A stretch of DNA of 64,000 nt, taken from Pictodentalium vernedei (lineage: Eukaryota; Mollusca; Scaphopoda; Dentaliida; Dentaliidae). Under the pieces are notes generated by a model, which saw only the letters and a list, made by a program, of their open reading frames with translations, was not told where the DNA came from and did not search any database. Shown here one piece after another: positions 1 through 12,400 of the stretch. Within the stretch, counting starts at the first letter, position 1; every line of letters begins with the position of its first letter. A program made the translations under genes and the position numbers. Location: the NCBI GenBank assembly GCA_031216915.1, contig CM062295.1, positions 178,884,927 through 178,948,926 of the forward strand, given 5' to 3'.

Positions 1-217
1 CACTAAACAACCATCCCAATAACAGCTCAGAATTACTAACTCCGGAGGAGGTATCCCCTTGTTTTCATAGTAAAACAGGTGACCCAAGGGAACACCCTCC
101 CCCCCCCCCCCCCCCCCCCTTTTTCTTGCCCTGGGTCAAATAGCCCAGAGCGAAGAGGGCAGCCGAACGGAGACACTGCCGAAACAGACAGCCTACCTAG
201 CTATAGTAGCAACTGTT

Positions 218-1285
218 AAGTGAATGACATTCTGAGCAGTAGATAATAGACCTAACAATAGAGGCCTCCAGAAATGGACTCGATATTTCTGAGATAAAAT
301 TCATGAATGTGGATGGCTGAGCGCAATGAGCAGCCTTCAAAAATCTATAATAGCGACACTATTAATGTAAGCCCAAGAAGTAGAAGAACTCTTACTTCAT
401 GAGCCGAAATCTTAAGCACAACTGCTAAGTCAATGATATACCATAAGCAGTACCGATAGTTAATAGAATCCATTAACAATAAAATGGAGCGTAACATCCT
501 TCTACTAGACATCAAAGACAGAAGAAGCTTACGCCCATAGTAATAAACAGATATCTGTTTATAAATACATAAACTGTACCCGGAAAGAGTAAAGGCCTAT
601 GCCCATACGAAGACGGAAGGACCTTAAAATAATAGGTTCCGGATAATAGGAGCCTAACTCTTATGCAACAATCCAACCTAAATAGTAACGGAAATAGTGA
701 TTCCGAAACTACGAAAGTGAAAATCATCCATCGATAGTGCATGAAACTCACTGACTCTACAGTAAAAGAGAAACCAACAGAATTACTGTCTAAAAGGTCA
801 GAATTTGAAAACTACTGTTTCCAGAGGCTCAAATGATTACTTAGCTAAATAAGAACCGAAGTTAAAATCCGTATAGGAATTTAATCTAAAGATTCTAAGT
901 CTATTTATCAAAAAGTTACTAACTGACTTAGATAAAGAGACAAAAGACTCAATTGTAAACTATCGTAGAGTGCATAGGTATGAGGTAACATAAACCTATA
1001 ACCTAAATAATAACAGGCTGCAGTAGATCTTGTGAAACAAGTATACTAAAAAATAGCCAATGAGTAGTATGGAGGGATCAACAATATGAACATAAGGATC
1101 CCTACACTACGACGGAAGAGCCTCCACTTTAGCCGCATAGAATAGCGAAGAAGAGGATCTCCTATAGTAAGAAATCGCGTCCAAAGCTCGTCCAGTACAG
1201 TGCTTACAATGCAATACGGACCACACAACGGAATACATGAAGGTTGCGACCTTGCTGGTTGTGATAAAGATGACACGATTTACCC
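218..1285 (-). pseudogene. DIRS copy 1 tyrosine recombinase pseudogene
   Basis: Nucleotide similarity to the copy 2 recombinase is clear from about 1285 to the stop at about 218. The His codon of the HEVR box is retained near 400, but a one-base loss shortly after it destroys the frame, and other indels and stops occur. It is a relic of a DIRS integrase-like tyrosine recombinase. Confidence 0.7.
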
Positions 1286-2121
1286 AGTGAAAAAAGATCC
1301 TCACATAGAGGAAGATTTCACGTTAAGACCCACAGTAGACAAGAGAGTAAATTACTCATGATCTCTGTGAAGATAGAGATGCTATCAACAGAAATGTATT
1401 GTGGTTGTTTATCTTAGCAATACCTGCTGAAACAATAGCGCCGGAGGATACGCGTATCCTATCATTTCGTCCTATAGATCAATAGAGCGTTAACAACATT
1501 AGCTCAGAGATCTGGACAAGCCAACACATACGTCTGCAATTGATTAGCAAGCTGTGTCATAAATAAATCATCATTGGGCGCTCCCATAGATAGCAAATCT
1601 GATTGAATACTTGTTTGTTGAGAGTCCATTCCGACAGCAACAAGCGACCCGTAAGAGAACGGAAGTCCAATAAAACAATCAGACGACCCGGAATATGACG
1701 GACCAAAACTGAACTTGGTGTACTATAACCAACAGACGGATTCTTTCCATTAAATTGAATAACGGAAACGAAAGAGTGCCTCCCTGGTTCCGGAGATACG
1801 CCACTACTGTCGAATTAAAGGACAGGAATTTGGGCCTGCGTTTCTGAATAATGTTCATGCCAGGACATAAAGCAAGCCTAAAAAACATTATTCCGCGGAA
1901 GAAAACTGATTGCTAAGAGACTGCGGAACCCAAAGACCCTGGCACTTCGAATCCGTAGGGATCAGTATTATATCCCAATCTGTTTGACTGGCAACCGTCA
2001 TAACAGCCACACTCGGGTCCGGCAACTGCGGTGGAACTCTCTGAGTCAACCACCGAATGTTTGCCCCAGTCTGAATCTCTTGTAACACTTGATAGACAAG
2101 AGAACGTGTAAATCGAGCAAT
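1140..2121 (-). pseudogene. DIRS copy 1 RNase H/methylase-like pseudogene, RT deleted
   Basis: Begins inside the pol frame at the stretch equivalent to copy 2 position 23142 (QEIQT..NI.WLTQ, then QLPDPS). It continues through the RNase H region (VVAYLRNQGG at about 1820-1790) and the NLMERI segment to the equivalent of the pol terminus. The reverse-transcriptase palm, including the YLDD box, is missing because the left boundary is a deletion junction with gag. Frames are interrupted. Confidence 0.7.
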
Positions 2122-5062
2122 TCATGGATTGCCGAAAAGTTGCCGTCGAAGAGAAGCTCCTCCGAGAACGAAGCGACTCTGAGAGAGTTCTTAACCTTAC
2201 TATCCACACGTGTGGATGTAGCTAGGGCTGCGTCACGTCTAACTAACTCCAATCAGCCACTGAAGGGCGGAGTTATACGTGAACAAACTACTGCCCTCAA
2301 AAGAAATTACATTGAGAATAATATCCCGTAAATCTTTTCTTGAAGACGTAATGATAACGCCTCAGTAAGGCGGATTACGTATGATAAAGCGTCTAAGTTA
2401 AGTCTACTATACATAATGTCGTTCCCAACATTGAAATTGGAAAAGACATAAACGGCGAAAAAGAATATATGCAGTCTTTAATCACACCGTCTAGACGCAT
2501 ATGAACTCTCGGTATGCCCTACTCTGCCAAAATAAACTATTCGTATAAATGATAAAATGGCAGAAATGAGCAACGCGGACAAGAGACTAAACTATCATGC
2601 TTAGTAGCAGGCTTGTATATATATATATATAGCGTCGAAAAATAAAACACATGTTGTAATGACAATATTGGACTGCGTCGGTAAGTCAGGGACAATGTCC
2701 CTGAACCGATCGAAAAATCCGAGTCCAATGACGCTATAAGTCTCTTATCCAAGATCGCAGCAATGAAGTCCGAAATAACAATCACTGGAAGATAATGCCA
2801 GAAGATATGAAAGGCATCTTCCGATACTACTAAAGGGAAAACTCGAAATCTTTCGAAACCCTTTCGCCATCCTGTCGGACCCTATAAAGCGTTCGGTCGT
2901 CCGTAGCTGATGCAACCGCGGACCGCACCGACCCAGCGCCGTCGGATAATTCCTGATTCGACCAAGAAACTGTCAATTGCTGAGATGCTGCAAAACAACT
3001 GTGCTAACTCGGATAGCACATCCGTCACTGAGGCCTGAGGAGAAGCAGTCTTACGACGCATTGCCGCTGGAAGCTCCGTAATCGTTACCCCGTGCATACT
3101 ACCAATATGCGAGCGAACGGAGTGTATAGGCCTCGTGTCCCTTGGCTACCGGATGGCGCGACCTATTCGCCGTGGAATCACTGAATGCCGAAACTGATCG
3201 GATACTCGAGGTCACGTAGCCAATGTGCGGTCGTGTGCCCTGCTGTGAGGATGAGGAAGCATTAAGGACAGTCTCTCGGACTGTCAATATAACGGAGCGT
3301 CCCGACCGACGGACATATGCTCCGAATGTAAAATATCTGAACCACAACATGCGGTCTCCTATGTTGTTGGACGAGAGAGGGACCTCTCTCGCTCACAGCC
3401 CGGACGGACCTGGACAAGCCAGGAACCGGACTAACAGGCTTCCTCCGATCTGTCCTCAATCTGCCGTCACTGGGTGAGTACTAAAGTAATTAAAGTGCTC
3501 GCATCACCCAAATCTCCTTCCTAGACCGCAACGGACGAACCCGGCAGCCGAACCATTCGATGAATGTACGCTACACCGGGTGAGCTAGCGAATGTCACTC
3601 CGTAGGCGATAGACATATTCCATGAGCACTTATTGCCGCTAACTCTTCATTAACTATGACGACAGAGGCACACTTTTGAAAGACATCTCCATAACTCTTC
3701 GAACAAGAAACCAGAAATGCTTGGTTAGCAAGCATAAAATAATAATATATATATAGCGTCGTTCAATAATTCGAAAGTTTGTGTGACATTATTGGACTAT
3801 GTCGGAACTGAGGGACGATGTCCCTGAACCGAACCAAAAATTACTAAGTCCACCGACGCTATCAGTTTCTTATCCGGCATCGCAGCATTCTGGTCCGACG
3901 AAAGAAGCTGTAGAAGACCAAGTCAGATGACATACACAACAGCATATGTTGTTCCGAAAGGGAAAGCTCGAAATCCTCCGAATCCCTTTCGGTATCCCGT
4001 CGGACCGGATGAAACTTTCGGACGTCCGTACCCGCTTCCGCGGAGCGTCCCGACCCAGCATCGTCGGATAAAATATATGCGACAGATTCAGTTGATGCTG
4101 GGATGCTGCGATAAACTGTGCTATTAAGGAAAGCACGTCCGTTCCCGAGGCCTGTGCAGTAGCGGTCTTACGATGCATTGCCGCCGGAAGCTCCGTGTAC
4201 GTTGACTCCCGCACACTTCCTATGCGAACGTCCGGAGTCTGCAGGCCTCGTGTCCCTGGCTACCGGATGGTGTGACCTGGTCGCCGAAGAATCCTTGATC
4301 GGCGAAGCTGGTAATATATCGGCGGTCACGCAGCCAAGGTGCGGTCGTGTGCGCTGACGAGAAGAGGAAGCCTTAGCAGTCTCCGCGGACTGCCTATACA
4401 ACGGAGCGTCCCGAGCGACGGACGTATGCTCCGCTTGCGACACATTTTGTACCACAACATCTGGGGCCAGATGTTGTTGAACGAGAGAGGGGCCTCTCTC
4501 GCTTGCCGTCCGGATGGACCGGAACGAGCTATGAACCGGACTAAAAGGCTTCCTCCGTTCTCCCTCCGATCCGCCGTCACTGGGTGTGCATTAGGTTAAT
4601 TTATAGTGCTCGCATCACCCCAAAATTCCTTCTAGACCGCAACGGACGAACCCGGCTGCCGAACCATTCGGTGAATGGACACTACACCGGGCGAGCTAGC
4701 GGACGTCAAAGGCCGTCGAACCTACTAGGGTCCTCTTAGGCAATTGGCGTATTTACATGAGCACTTTTCCGCTAACCCTTCATTAATTGTGACGACGGAG
4801 GCACACTGTTGGAAGACATCACAGATACATCACCCTAATCTTGATCGTCTGAAATAGAAATTGATAAAGTAGAGTGACCCTGCGGGGAAAGGACCGGAGA
4901 GTCCAAATCCCCAATAACATACCGTGACATACGCTTCCCATATTGTCATCGAAATCATACGATACAGAACAGGAGTTAATGCGAGTACACTGACCACATA
5001 TAGAATGATAATAAAGTCAGAGGAAGACTTCCTCTTAAAACAATTGATCAATATCCTTTCAA
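2122..5062 (-). pseudogene. DIRS copy 1 gag-like pseudogene with internal tandem duplication
   Basis: Matches the copy 2 gag region in pieces over several frames, such as [20 protein letters not shown] near 2250-2190 and two separate stretches of the middle of gag. One middle block lies at about 4820-3690 and the other at about 3690-2570. Both correspond to copy 2 positions of about 20250-21375, and both contain a short (TA)n tract at the same place (about 3750 and 2625). The (TA)n tract therefore predates the duplication. The start codon is lost by an A-to-T change, and frameshifts are frequent. Confidence 0.75.
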
Positions 5063-6003
5063 TGTGAAAAGAAAACAAGTCCTGGTACTCGCACTAATCC
5101 CTGGCAATCAAAATACATAATAATAATATGATCCATTAATATAGAAAAAATAATTGAAATCAAAATATTTTGAAAAAATATTTTTTCAGAACAGCCCAAG
5201 TTTCTGAAAAGTAACGTTGAGCCCCAATGGATCCCAAGCCTAAGTGTGGACAAAAATTTTAAAAATATTTTAAACAATTTATTCAACACTTACGAACAAT
5301 AATAATGTATCTAGTTATGATTAAAATAACATCAAGATATTATTTTTTTTTTGAAATCCCCCCCTCACACAGAGGGCTGTTGTAAATGTAAACAATGAGT
5401 GTAAAAACACTAAAATAAGACTCCAGGCACCCAGGCCCGAAATCAGTTACCAAAAATACACTATCTGATGCAAAACAGAGACTTCCAGGGAAGAAACTGC
5501 AGAACATCAGATGGTAGATGCAGAACACAACGCCTAACCACCCGTAGGTGAAGACGTAAACATGGGGAAAAGAACAAAATTCATTCTGTTAATCAGCTAA
5601 AACTCCCAAGAAGATTTAGTAATAATAATTACAAAAACTATGCCACAAGCATGGGAGAATAGCAAGGGGGACTTAAAGGACAGGGAGAGAGGAAAACACT
5701 TAAAAAAAAACAAAACAGTGTAACTAAATAATCAGAATGACAACAAAATGGCTGCTGCCTTGAAAATAGGTAACTTAACACAATTTCATTAAAAAATTTT
5801 AAGTTACAGCCCTGATAATATTCTGTCACACATTTTTTTCCTCTCCTCCTTCTCTATCCTCCTTAGAATCACCATTTCACTAATATTTATGTGTCTGGCA
5901 TCATTTAAACTGAGATTTATAAGCACAAAGATCAGTCAGATGTTAACTGATGAAGGGCCAAACTTAGAATGATTAATGGCGCCAATTTCGGAACGTCCTT
6001 GAC

Positions 6004-6019
6004 ACTGCGCATGCGCAGT
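6004..6019. promoter_or_regulatory. NRF1-like palindrome in the DIRS copy 1 terminal repeat
   Basis: The 16-bp perfect palindrome ACTGCGCATGCGCAGT contains the NRF1 consensus core GCGCATGCGC. The same box is in both terminal repeats of copy 2 but not in copy 3. A role as the element's promoter box is inferred. Confidence 0.4.
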
Positions 6020-6357
6020 AGGGGCGAAGTGTGGAGGGCCTTTCAGGACATGTTTTCTTTAGTTTTAGATGCAAATTTTGGGGATTGGGGGGCAAAATTT
6101 GTGTTTGGCCCTATATTTTAAGAGTTAGCACCAGCTATGTCTGGGTCATTGGTACAGTATAAAAATATTTAGGGAGTTAGGAGAAAATTTGGCAACCTTC
6201 ATCTTGTATTAATGATTAGTAAAGAGTTTATCTTACAGCCATTAAAAAAAACATTCTTGTTTCTCAGGCACCTCTCTTGTCAAAAAATCGGCCTTATCAC
6301 TTCTTTATCAAAGTCAGAATTAGGTTGTTAAGAGTTGATGAAGAATAGCAATATTAC

Positions 6358-6482
6358 CTAAGTACGGCCTTAAAACATCCCCATTTGTTTCATCTGTAAA
6401 ATATGCAATGAATTCAGCCAAAGACACAATGAAAACTAACAAACCACCAATGATAGCTGTCAATAAAGTTCCTATGAACCAC
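6358..6482 (-). CDS. ZDHHC1: ZDHHC1/11-like exon 4 (third membrane segment)
   Basis: 125 bp between TTTTCAG (ending at 6483) and the donor G/gtaat (6358/6357). One base completes the Arg codon of NYR, then 41 codons encode [13 protein letters not shown], a hydrophobic run to AEFIAYF, and a polar tail ending RPYL. It ends one base into the next codon. The position directly after the DHHC core and the hydrophobic profile match the third membrane segment of ZDHHC1/11. No later exon is visible because positions 1-6166 are a DIRS element inserted in the next intron. Confidence 0.85.
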
Positions 6483-9400
6483 CTGAAAACATAAGAAAAT
6501 ATGAAAATATCAATATCAGATGGCTGCTCGCCAAATATGAGCCCAGAAGATTAGTAAAATTGTTAGTGAAAATAGATTGTGTACAACTATGCAAATACTC
6601 CTTTGTTTGGGTGCATGTCATGCATGACAGGTGAAGAGTCTCTGACCCTGAAGTTATAACTTTGAGTCAAAGTCATGAAACACCCATGAGTCATGAGCAA
6701 ATATTATGTAATTTATGAGCAGGACCTTCCCATTGAATCACTTCTTCTGAACCCAACAAAGTTAGAATTTATGAACAGTTTGTGACCTTGACACCAGGTG
6801 TTATGAACCTTGATTCATAAGCATCATTATGTGAAGTATGAATGAGATCTGTGCATTGAATAATATATGATAAAACGTTGGGCAGTACCAGTCATTGCCG
6901 TAAAATTACGGAAGAAATAACCACCTGTACTTCAACAGAAAGAACTTTACATTTTGTAAAGGTCATCAAATTTAAGAACTTTGAGGGTTTTAAAAAGAGG
7001 ATCGGTATGTAATCTTCTTCTTTTCTTACTAATAATTCGAATCGCTTTTTTCTGCAACATGAAGAGTTTTCTTGTAGACGGTGAATGACCCAAACTTGAA
7101 TTCCATATAGAAAATGACTGTGGATTATCGAGAAGTACAAGATCTTCAGGGCATTTAACTGCAGCATATTTTTTGCCCTGTTGATGGCATATATAGCTCT
7201 AGACACATTTGAACAAACAATTGAGATATGGTGATTGAAGGTTAAATTTTCATCTACGTGGACTCCACGAAATTTTGCTGCTTTTTCATTACATTAGTTG
7301 CCGATACGCTCCAGAGGGTGAATTTAGTGATGGTAGCATCACTAAATTTACCCTCTATGAACCTCAATCTGAATCAGGGTCTCCAAACTAAAAAGAGAGA
7401 GGTACCCAGAGGATAAATTGGACCACTGCATGGGATAACATCATCAAATTCACCCTCTTGGGACCTCATTCTGCTAATGTCAGATTGCTTATTTTCAGGC
7501 CTGGGTCTACCCCCAAATAGTGAATATAGACTCTTCCAATTGCTGCCACTGAACTGACGTGGAAGATACCACCATGGTTTAAAGGGTTGAATAACCTACT
7601 ATTTGCTGCTTATGAATGGGCTTGCTAAGAGTGTTGTATGGTAAAGTATTAACAGCTGACTTACCTATAGTTTTTGCCACCCACGCAGTTATTCAACCAT
7701 TTGCAATGATGATCAAAGTCAGAAACACATTTATTACATGCACTACAATGCTTGGACTTTGGTCCACTGAAATAAAAAGAGCAATGTAATTTGTAGGCTT
7801 TTAACTGGTAGAGTGCTAAATTATTTTTGGTCCTTAAAATTTCTTTGAGCATCTTTGCCTTGTTACAATTTATGGGAGAGTGCCAGGCACTCTCCCATAA
7901 ATTGTAATAAGGTAAATCATAACAAATAAAATAGTATAACTTCAAAGGTAGTATGAAGCACATCCACAGAATATGAGGCCTTAAAATTGTGGTTCCGGCA
8001 CTTAGAAGAAAGCCCAAATATGGGCTTCCAGCACTCTACCAGTTAATAAGAAACTGAAAATTAATTGTCTCAATTGCTTGGTCCACACTCTCATGACTTT
8101 CAAGGTTCTCGGCTTCCTATTCCTTGGAAATGTACTCCCACCATACAGTATTTATTTATTTATTTATTTATTGATGCTCAAGGTCACATATTTATGCACA
8201 ATGGCTAATCATGACCGTGACAGTTTTTACGGGTGGAGGAAGCCGGAGTACCCGGAGAGAACCACCGAGCAACGACGAGCAGCTGCCAGCTCCCCAACAT
8301 CGTAACTCCGCACAGGCAGGGTTAGATTGGTTGAAGACATGCATACCATCGACGTGCAGTACGCCTTAGTACACGGCGTCATCGTGCCCCCACGCGGGCA
8401 ATGGGGATGAAGTGTCTTGCCCAAGGACACAACGCGGTTGCCGCTGGTGGGATTCGAACCGAGGACCTCTCGGCTTGCAGCCTGCACCTCTACCTACTGA
8501 GCCACCGCGCTCCCCCCCACCATACAGTAAATATAAAGGTAATGTAATGTTACAATACTAAAGTTTGTGTGATGAAACAGTTAAAATATGCACAAAAGAG
8601 AGAAAGAAAACATAATAAATACATAAAGAACTTTCCTCAACTCTTTACACACAATGACCCAATTATACAGTGGAGGCCACTTCATTGGATATCTCTGTGA
8701 ACTGAATATAACTTCCAAACAAAAAACCATTTACATACCCTCAGTACAAATTAAACCTGTTAATTTGCTAATTGCATATAGGTTATAGAGTAAACTCATG
8801 TTAATTGAATAAAACATCTCATAATATGTCAAGAAATTGTCTTGACAATAACCAAATTCTCTTTTTATAGACCTGTTTGGCCTCTGTACAGGCATTTAAT
8901 CTATTATATCTTGTTTGACAGAGCTCAATGAGCTCTGTCAAATAAGATATAATAGAATAAATGCTCAGGTTTATCTCTAGAATACAGGAAAGTTACCATA
9001 TTCCAGCTAATTTAAACTCGTTAATTGAATAATTTTCACTGGCAAAAATGTTAACCCATTCAACTACCACAAATAAATGACAATTTCAAAAGAAATTTAT
9101 CAACTAAAGGCTTTCACTTTTGTCTCACAATTAGAGCTTATGAACCTTCAGTGGAACAAGCTGAAAGACCTCATTCCAATGAAGCTATGTTTTCAAGCAA
9201 AAATTTTAAAAAAAAAGAAGACAATTTGTATGGTGATATTTGTGCACAAAACTGGTTGGTTAGGTTTGATATGATAAATATAGGATCAGCCCTTTAGTGA
9301 ATTCACATGGTATCAAAATTTCTTATTTTAATAATTCTTTTTGAAATTTTTCAAAAAATTTCAACAAAACCACATCATGTGATCCCCTCAATGGGACGAT

Positions 9401-12400
9401 CTCATTGTGGGGTTACATGATATGGTTTTGCAGAATTTTTTAAAAACAAATTTGCTCAGTTTGCAAATCATGTGGGAGGATGCTGCCAATTTGTTAGGTA
9501 AAGGTTAAAAAAAACAACAAGAGACTCCAGGGGGGCCTGAGGGTGCTCATCTGACATGGTAGTCTGAAATTCAAACAAGGTAATTGATTTGAACAAGTTG
9601 CATCTGCCCCTCCTAAGAAAAGCTTATACCACATATCAAAAGATTCTGACCGTTGGATCTAAAAAAAAAGATTTTTAAAGAATGTTCCTCATATTGAACT
9701 AAGTTATAATTCGGGCTCCCACAGGGAGCCCAAATATGAACCCAGGGACTTGGCTTGAACAAACTTGAATCTCACCTCCCTAAGGATGCTGCATACCAAA
9801 TATCAAAACATTCCGACTGCTGGATCTGAAGAAGAAGATTTTTAAAGAAAATTCCTCATTTTGAACTAAGTTATAATTTGGGCTTCCACAGTGTGCCCAA
9901 ATATGAACCCAGAGATTTCGCTTGAACAAACTTGAATCCCCCCCCCCCCCCCCCCCCCAAGGATGCTGCATACCAAATATCAAAAGATTCTGATTGGCGG
10001 ATCTGAAGAAGATTTTTAAAGAATATTCCTCATACTCCACTAATTTAAATATTTGGGCTCCCACAGAGAGCCCAAATATGGACCTAAGGATATGATTTCA
10101 ATAAACGTGTGAAACAACCTTCCAAAGATGTTATATGTGAAATTTGAAAGCTTTTGGAGCAGTGGTTTGGGAGAAGAGTCTTAAATGTTTTTACCATTAC
10201 CCACAGTGTTAAAAAATGCTGATTCAGCACTTTTTCAAAGTCCTGAAAAAGTACCCTATGATAAAACCAATAGCAATTTTTTTTGTACCATTCCATTCTG
10301 TTGGTCCTAAGGAAGCTTCACACCAAATATGAATTCTCAGTGCCATGTAGTTTTGGAGATATAGGCGTTTTTTTCTTTCTATTTTTAGCTTCTGCAGTTC
10401 CCATGGGTGACGAGAAAATTGTTTTTGGCATAATTTAAGTACTTATGACTCAATAAGCCCTGATATCAAATTTGGTTCAAATCAGCCTCTTGGTTTGGAA
10501 AATACAAATTTGGGGCGGGACAAAAATTCTTGCCCCTCCCATAACGATGCCAAATATAGCCCCTCAAACTTCTCTTGAACAAATCTGAGTCTACACCTCA
10601 AAAGGAAGCTGCACACCAATTATCAAGTCTCTGCTACTGCTGGTTCATGAGAAGATTTTTTAAGATTTGGGCACACTTTTTGGGCAAGGCTCTACCGAGG
10701 GGCAGGGAAACTTGATTTGAACATAATCAAAATGCGATGTCATAACAATCACCTCAAATTTCACTTAAATTGGTTCAGCAGTTTTGGAGAAGACGCAAAC
10801 ACCATGTTCACAGATGACGGACGGTTTGTGATCACTAGAGCTCACCAAAGTCAGGAGAGCTAAAAATCCTGCACCAATGGAAATAAACCAAAATGATACT
10901 CACACGCTGACTTCACATAAATAACAATGTTGATTTTCTATCACATGTCTATGTTGATTTGAATCGAAGGTTGGCATTCGACCTTGCTTCTTCTTCTTTA
11001 TCACAGCTGGATCAGCAGGGTTTATCTGGCAAGCAATGAAGTGAGTAAGACAGTGAGCAAACAGCACAATTCCATTGATCTACTAACATTAAGGAAATTA
11101 CAGAAATGGTGATAGTTCTCAATAATTTCAATACAAATACGATTTTGATATTTTAAGCAAAGCTGAAACTTTTTAAATAAAAACAATGGAAAATTGGGCG
11201 CTTCAGGTAATCTTTCAGTGCATTTTTATGTCAGACTTTTTTTTTCAGAAGGCACATTTCATCCATCAAAAACTTTTGCAAAAAATATTTTAAAGTATTC
11301 AATGGCATATATGTGCTGCACATCAGTGACTTGATGCCAGGTGAACTATTTTTTAAGGCAAGTGCTTAGCATGAAGTCCAACAAATACACCACCTAGCAG
11401 TGGCATCAAATTATCTGACTGCTTAACTGGTAGTTTGTTGGAAGTGCATACTTGGGCTTCTTCTGAAGTGCAGGTACTGCAAATCAAAGGCTTCATATTC
11501 TGTGGATCTGCTCCATACAATGTATAAATTTCCAACTGAAATTATTCAGTCTATCAGTATGTCAATTTGCCTTGTTACAATATATCGGAGAGTGCCTATT
11601 GGCAATCCCCCATATATTGTAACAAGGCAAAGACATGTGATCAAATTTTGATGACTAAAATTAATTTACCGTTCTACCAATTAATTTAAACTCAAATCAT
11701 CTTACATGGCAAAATATACCTCACACATTTCAAATGCATCTCATTTTACTACAAGAGCAATGCAAAGTATGGCATTATGCCCCTCCAGAAATATCATGGA
11801 TGACAAATGTCAAATGAAATTACATTTGATTGATTGAAAAATGTAATTCATTGGTCAATAGCTTTTTAAGCAAGAATCACACAAAAAGCAAAGATGACAT
11901 CTATACTGAGGAATCTATATATACAAAATCTTCCTATAATCAACAGCAACACATCAGAAAAAAAATGGAAGCCATTGGTCATTCAAGCTATTGCATGGAC
12001 AAGCAAAATCACAAAAAAATCCAAGCTGGCAGCCATTTGAAAGACAACAATTGTTGGGTGGATGCTGTCAGGGCATACCATCCTAATGAGTGGGGGTATA
12101 AAAAGATTGTCCCATGTGCAGAGTGAGACATATACTGTACAGGCTAACAATCCCTCCATAATATTTGGAAGGAGCAAGGCCATGAAATTGCAGCTACAGA
12201 GGTCAACCGACAATTACTGAAGTGTGCGAAACACCTGCTTAATACTGGGAAGGGGCATATAGCATTTACAGTACTTGTCAAAATAAGTTATAGGATAACC
12301 ACTATAAACTATGTATCTTTCTCTTCCTACACTGATAAGACCAAAAGCTGACATCATTTTCTGGAAAGCTCTCACTGAGAGCTTTCCCGAAAATGATGTC

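Larger units (their letters stand above)
1..6166 (-). mobile_element. DIRS-type retrotransposon copy 1, rearranged, cut by the window edge
   Basis: Read on the minus strand, this follows copy 2 (18913-26065) from its 5' inverted terminal repeat at 6166-5966, through the leader, gag, RNase H, recombinase and the post-recombinase tail with its poly-C/G tract (99-119), to position 1. Three changes set it apart. The gag ATG is now TTG (5062-5060). About 1.1 kb of gag is tandemly duplicated, with a breakpoint near 3690. A deletion of about 1.3 kb joins late gag directly to RNase H near 2122, removing the reverse-transcriptase core. It therefore cannot make its own RT. The right terminal repeat lies outside the window. 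It sits in an intron of the ZDHHC gene in the same orientation as the gene. Confidence 0.85.

Noticed and set aside
7661..8017. 118-codon minus-strand frame treated as one exon
   Set aside because: Only 7665-7766 is coding. The rest is intron and MITE upstream of a good splice acceptor.
8450..8515. tRNA gene
   Set aside because: A and B boxes are present, but no proper cloverleaf is evident and it continues into a SINE body.
11353..11535. Possible extra ZDHHC exon upstream of 11079
   Set aside because: The frame has no similarity to the family, and the 43104-11079 junction already gives the exact spacing.
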